From: Hoylesella buccalis ATCC 35310
Lineage (GTDB): Bacteria; Bacteroidota; Bacteroidia; Bacteroidales; Bacteroidaceae
DNA length: 64,000 nt
NCBI RefSeq assembly: GCF_025151385.1
Contig: NZ_CP102287.1
Location: forward strand, 372,001 to 436,000
Reading direction: 5' to 3'
The position numbers and the translations under genes were made by a program. Within the stretch, counting starts at the first letter, position 1; each line of letters opens with the position of its first letter. Shown in pieces: positions 60,221 through 64,000 of the stretch. The notes under the pieces were generated by a model, which was given only the letters and a program-made list of their open reading frames with translations, searched no databases and was not told the DNA's origin.

Positions 60221-62800
60221 ATGTCACTTGCACCGGCAGGTGACCCTATATATAATAAGGTGAAGAGATTTTTTAGTTTTCTGTTTATAGTCATGACTTT
60301 TGTCTGTGTAGCTCATGCGCAGATTACGGGTGTGATAGTAGATGAAGATGGGTATGCCATTCCATACGCTAGCGTGATGTATAAAGGCCATCATGTTGCT
60401 GTTGTCAGCGACATAGAAGGTAAATTCAGCATTGCCCGGCATGAGGGATGGGTGATGACAATCAGTTCAGTGGGTTTTAAACAGCAGTCTATTAAGGTAG
60501 ATGCCAGTACAAAGCCACATCTGAACATTGTTTTAAAGGAAGATGCCAAACGCTTGAATGAAGTGGTGGTAAAGAGTAAGCGTGGTCGCTATTCGCGCAA
60601 AAACAACCCTGCCGTGGAACTGATGCGGCGGGTGATTGCAGCCAAGAAGAAAAATCATCTGGATAATCATCCTTACTACCAGTATAACAAGTATCAAAAG
60701 CTTACGTTGTCTTTGAGTGACATCAAGCCAGAGGATTTGGAAAGTGGCAGATTGAGCAAGTCGCAGTGGATGTTGGACCAGATTGAAACCAGCAGCTATA
60801 ACAATAAGTTGGTTCTCCCAGTATCTGTAGACGAAACGGTAACGCAGCACATCTACCGCAAAGAGCCGAAGTCGGAGAAAAATATCATCAAAGGGCATCA
60901 AAGTCAGGGTGTCAATAAGATTTTGCAGACAGGTGAAGCCTTGAACGTGATCATGAAAGACGTCTTTACGAACGTTGATATCTACGACGACTATGTTCGG
61001 CTGCTTCAGTATTCTTTCGTGAGCCCTATCGGGCGTACGGCCATCTCTTTTTATCGCTATTACATCGAAGACACGGTCTATGTAAATCGTGACTTGTGCT
61101 ATCATCTACAGTTTATTCCCAATAACCAGCAAGACTTTGGATTCCGCGGAGAGCTGTATGTTCTGGCCGATTCGACTTTGCATGTGAAGAAATGCAAGTT
61201 GACCATACCGAAGAAAAGTGATGTCAATTTTGTCGAAGACCTGCATGTAGACCAAGAATACACCAAGCTCGATAACGGTGAGTGGGTGCTGACCAAGGAT
61301 GATATGTGGGCTGAATTGTCACTAACGAGTTTTCTTTCCAAAGTACTGGTTGTGCGTAATACCCGCATGAGCGACTATGCTTTTGACGAATTGCCCAACA
61401 AGATATTCAAGGGCAGGGCCAAAGTGCGGCATGAAGCCGATGCCATGGTTCGGGATGAGGATTTCTGGAATCGATATCGTGCGGTGGAATTGACGAAGGG
61501 TGAATCGTCTATGGATGCTTTCGTGCATCGTATGGAACAATCGAAAAACTTCAAGTGGTTGTTGGTGGGCATCAAAGCACTTGTTGAAAATTATGTGGAG
61601 ACAGGCAGCAGCCAACGCAAGAGCAAGTTCGACTTCGGCCCTATCAATACGCTTGTATCGAGCAACTTTGTGGATGGTTTGCGCTTCCGGATCTGCGGTA
61701 GAACGATGGCTGCACTCAATCCGCATCTGTTCTGGAATGGCTATGTGGCATACGGAACACGGTCGCAGAAAACCTATTACGGTTCAGAGGTGACCTATGC
61801 CTTGAACAAAAAGAAGAACTCGCCGTTTGAGTTTCCACAACGTAATCTGGTCTTTGAGACCGCTTATGACGTGATGTCGCCAGCCGATAAGTTTTTGATA
61901 CACAATAAAGACAATGCCTTTATGGCCATTAAGACGCAGAAGGTAGAACAGATGTATTTCTACAACCGCCAGAAACTATCGTTTATTTATGAAACAGATT
62001 GGGGATTCAGTGTTAACACCTCTGTCAAAGCCGAGAGCAATGAGGTGGCAGGTGACTTGCACTTCATGCGCATGAGTGATCGTCAAGAGATTTTCAAGAT
62101 AAGAACCACTGAGTTACAATTTGGCTTGCGCTATTGCCCTGGACAGACTTTCTTGAACACCAAACAGAAAAGAGTACCCATCAACTTGGATAGTCCTGAG
62201 TTCAAAGTAAGCCATACCATGGGATTGAAAAACTTCCTGGGTGGACAATATACGATGAATTTTACGGAAGTTGGGGTTTACAAGCGGCAATGGCTGGGCA
62301 GTTGGGGTTATCTGAATGGATATGTAAACCTGGGCGCACAGTGGGACAAGGTGCCGTTCCCTTTGTTGATCATGCCACCAGTGAATCTTTCCTACTTTGA
62401 ACACCCAGAGACATTCTCCATGATGCGCAACATGGAATTTCTGACAGACCGCTATGCGTTCTGGTCTTTGTCATGGGACATGAATGGTAAGCTGCTGAAT
62501 CGTATTCCTCTCATCAAGCGATTGAAGTGGCGTGAATATATAGCTTTTAAAGGCATGTTTGGCACTCTGACAGACAAAAATAATCCCTTTTTGCAGCGCA
62601 ATCAGGCCGATGACATGCTGTTTGCCTTCCCGGAAGGAGCATACGTTATGGACAAGAAAGTGCCCTATATGGAGATTGTGGCAGGTGTTCACAACATTTT
62701 CAAATTCTTTGGGGTAGACTACATCCATCGTATCAATTACAACGGACATCCCAATACTAAAAAGAACGGAGTGAGGTTCAGCGTCATGATGACCTTCTAA
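60221..62800 (+). CDS. DUF5686 outer-membrane protein with carboxypeptidase-like regulatory domain
   Basis: 859 residues. Signal peptide with a long N-region, hydrophobic core FFSFLFIVMTFVCVAHA (about 17-33). Residues 34-110 are a CarboxypepD_reg-like beta-sandwich (ITGVIVDEDGYAIPYASVM, VSDIEGKFSIARHEG, ISSVGFKQQSIKV). The rest (from NEVVVKSKRGRYSRKNNPAVELMRR, read in parts) is DUF5686, with a C-terminal outer-membrane barrel ending GVRFSVMMTF. Such proteins are often linked to TonB-independent envelope functions in Bacteroidota; the exact role is unknown. Single-gene unit. Confidence 0.82.
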   Translation: MSLAPAGDPIYNKVKRFFSFLFIVMTFVCVAHAQITGVIVDEDGYAIPYASVMYKGHHVAVVSDIEGKFSIARHEGWVMTISSVGFKQQSIKVDASTKPHLNIVLKEDAKRLNEVVVKSKRGRYSRKNNPAVELMRRVIAAKKKNHLDNHPYYQYNKYQKLTLSLSDIKPEDLESGRLSKSQWMLDQIETSSYNNKLVLPVSVDETVTQHIYRKEPKSEKNIIKGHQSQGVNKILQTGEALNVIMKDVFTNVDIYDDYVRLLQYSFVSPIGRTAISFYRYYIEDTVYVNRDLCYHLQFIPNNQQDFGFRGELYVLADSTLHVKKCKLTIPKKSDVNFVEDLHVDQEYTKLDNGEWVLTKDDMWAELSLTSFLSKVLVVRNTRMSDYAFDELPNKIFKGRAKVRHEADAMVRDEDFWNRYRAVELTKGESSMDAFVHRMEQSKNFKWLLVGIKALVENYVETGSSQRKSKFDFGPINTLVSSNFVDGLRFRICGRTMAALNPHLFWNGYVAYGTRSQKTYYGSEVTYALNKKKNSPFEFPQRNLVFETAYDVMSPADKFLIHNKDNAFMAIKTQKVEQMYFYNRQKLSFIYETDWGFSVNTSVKAESNEVAGDLHFMRMSDRQEIFKIRTTELQFGLRYCPGQTFLNTKQKRVPINLDSPEFKVSHTMGLKNFLGGQYTMNFTEVGVYKRQWLGSWGYLNGYVNLGAQWDKVPFPLLIMPPVNLSYFEHPETFSMMRNMEFLTDRYAFWSLSWDMNGKLLNRIPLIKRLKWREYIAFKGMFGTLTDKNNPFLQRNQADDMLFAFPEGAYVMDKKVPYMEIVAGVHNIFKFFGVDYIHRINYNGHPNTKKNGVRFSVMMTF

Positions 62801-62906
62801 GTGGATGCAATGCCACGCTATTGCATTGGAATGAGTGCCCGCAGATGAGGCACTCATTGGTTGATAGCCATGAGATAAATAGTCAGACTTGATAAAATGT
62901 TACAAC

Positions 62907-63392
62907 ATGAGAAAAATTAAGAATCCCTGGATAGGAGTGGAGAAGTACAACTGCTATGGTTGTTGCCCAGACAATGAGATGGGGTTGAAGATGGAGTTTT
63001 ATGAGGATGGCGACGACATCATCTCCTTTTGGAATCCACAAACACATGGACAAGGGTGGGTAGGAACCATCCATGGGGGCATTCTTAGCACGCTCATCGA
63101 CGAGATAGCGGGGTGGGTGGTCATCCGAAAACTACAAACCACTGGCATGACCAGCAAGTTGGAAGTGCGCTATAAACAGCCGGTTGCCACGACAGAACCT
63201 CAATTAACCATACGTGCCCACATACGAGAGCGTCGGCGCAACCTGGTATTCATTGATGCAACCATCGAGAATGGGCAGGGTGAACTATGTGTTGTAGGGT
63301 CGGCCGTTTATTCTGTATTCGATGAAAAACGAGCCAAAGAAATGGGCTTCCGTGGTTGTGAATTGGAAGACGAACAACTGCTCTCCATGTAA
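62907..63392 (+). CDS. Hotdog-fold thioesterase (PaaI-like)
   Basis: 161 residues from MRKIKNPWIG. The central helix carries GTIHGGILSTLIDEIAGW, with the HGG and D/E arrangement typical of PaaI/YbgC-type acyl-CoA thioesterases. C-terminal segments SKLEVRYKQPV and DATIENGQGELCVVGSAVY complete the hotdog sheet. An N-terminal C-x2-CC cluster (YNCYGCCPDNEMGL) is typical of a sub-branch of these proteins. The acyl substrate is unknown. Stands alone, 106 bp past the DUF5686 gene. Confidence 0.82.
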   Translation: MRKIKNPWIGVEKYNCYGCCPDNEMGLKMEFYEDGDDIISFWNPQTHGQGWVGTIHGGILSTLIDEIAGWVVIRKLQTTGMTSKLEVRYKQPVATTEPQLTIRAHIRERRRNLVFIDATIENGQGELCVVGSAVYSVFDEKRAKEMGFRGCELEDEQLLSM

Positions 63393-63799
63393 CTTGTAAG
63401 TCATAACCAGGATAGTTAATCCTTACGAATCTAAAAAGAAGTATTATATATAGAAATCTTTGATTGTCCGCTTTTACCATCTTCTTCAACCGACCTCGAG
63501 GCGTGTTGATGTCACAAAGAAAAACCGGAACTGAAAAACACTCAACATCGTTACAGGCAGGGAATTCACAGTCGGTTACTCTTCGTTAGGTGTGAAGGCA
63601 ATTGCTATCACTCTAGTTTCACCAATATGCTCAATATTGCTAAATTTTGCGTTTTTTATCGTTTAAAGCCTTTCTAATTCGGAAAAAAGTTGTACTTTAG
63701 CATGTTGAAATAAATAGGCAAAACGTCACAGAGCGAAATTAAATGCGCTTATAGACGATTTTAGACGGAATTTAACATTATATTTATACTAACGATTGA
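63393..63799. other. 407-bp region upstream of gyrA
   Basis: No gene is supported. A near-consensus TACTTTAG lies at about 63691-63698. No long hairpin was found. Confidence 0.4.
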
Positions 63800-64000
63800 A
63801 TGGACGAAAATCAGACAATTGATCATGACAGGATCATGAAGATTAACATTGAGGAAGAAATGAAGTCGTCATACATCGATTATTCGATGTCTGTGATTGT
63901 GGCTCGTGCCCTTCCTGATGTACGTGATGGATTCAAACCTGTGCACCGTCGTATCTTATACGGTATGCTGGGTATTAGCAATACAAGTGACAAGCCATAT
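63800..64000 (+). CDS. gyrA: DNA gyrase subunit A, N-terminal fragment (runs off window)
   Basis: 67 codons from ATG 63800 ([11 protein letters not shown]) to the window end. [21 protein letters not shown] and [19 protein letters not shown] are the unmistakable start of GyrA; the quinolone-resistance region would begin just after the window ends. ParC also shares parts of this motif, but [17 protein letters not shown] is closer to gyrase. Introduces double-strand breaks for negative supercoiling as A2B2 with GyrB. Confidence 0.92.
   Translation, partial: MDENQTIDHDRIMKINIEEEMKSSYIDYSMSVIVARALPDVRDGFKPVHRRILYGMLGISNTSDKPY

Overview
This 64 kb window is a chromosome segment of a Bacteroidota bacterium, most likely a Prevotella-type member of the Bacteroidales. 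The evidence is the recurring promoter element TAnnTTTG upstream of many genes, the split F-type ATP synthase order (atpD-atpC-small membrane gene-atpB-E-F-H-A-G), the RprX/RprY two-component pair, an EF-G2 paralogue, DUF4301/DUF5686/DUF1573/DUF4738 proteins and a sphingolipid-type inositol-lipid gene cluster. The species cannot be named from the sequence alone.

Layout. 0-4 kb: the 3' end of a PiT-like phosphate permease faces a PafA-type alkaline phosphatase and an outer-membrane barrel protein. 4-9.1 kb: an accessory patch with a complete ISAon1-type element (8-bp target duplication), two identical tRNA-Asp genes, a TSUP permease, a glycosyltransferase/lipid-A-domain chimera left by a deletion, and IS30 copy 1. 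9.1-12.1 kb: a split threonine/serine exporter and two regulators (LysR, Lrp). 12.1-14.4 kb: largely non-coding, with a candidate structured RNA ending in a strong terminator, a lipoprotein gene and four exact 66-bp tandem repeats carrying promoter elements. 14.4-21.9 kb: an operon of alpha-2-macroglobulin, DUF1573 protein and ispH. 22-28.6 kb: tcdA, an orphan FecCD permease, a lactonase, uraA and hemW. 28.7-36.1 kb: EF-G2, rprXY, nhaD, pfkA. 36.2-43.6 kb: ATP synthase. 43.6-45.3 kb: a 22-bp-period repeat array, tRNA-Ser(CGA) and IS30 copy 2. 45.3-56.1 kb: ppdK, a low-molecular-weight phosphatase, rmuC, a MATE exporter, relA and a DUF4301 protein. 56.2-60.1 kb: a hemerythrin-LuxR regulator and a four-gene inositol-phospholipid/ceramide cluster. 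60.2-64 kb: DUF5686 protein, a thioesterase and the start of gyrA.

The most unusual signal is a family of four intergenic arrays (about 1.3, 33.5, 43.7 and 57.5 kb) made of degenerate 22-bp units. Each unit joint forms a near-palindrome close to CAAAGTCAATGACTTTG, and units keep strict 22-bp phase (4, 5, 12 and 5 units). All four sit just 3' of genes. They have no spacers, so they are not CRISPR, and they do not encode protein. Other points of note are the candidate ncRNA at 12.8-13.1 kb, an IS30 insertion that separates a promoter-like element from the thrE genes, an EF-G2 whose catalytic GTPase histidine is serine, a RelA whose hydrolase HD motif is lost, an inositol-lipid cluster with no adjacent inositol-phosphate synthase, and several genes whose promoter element lies only 4-9 nt before the start codon, which implies leaderless or near-leaderless mRNAs.
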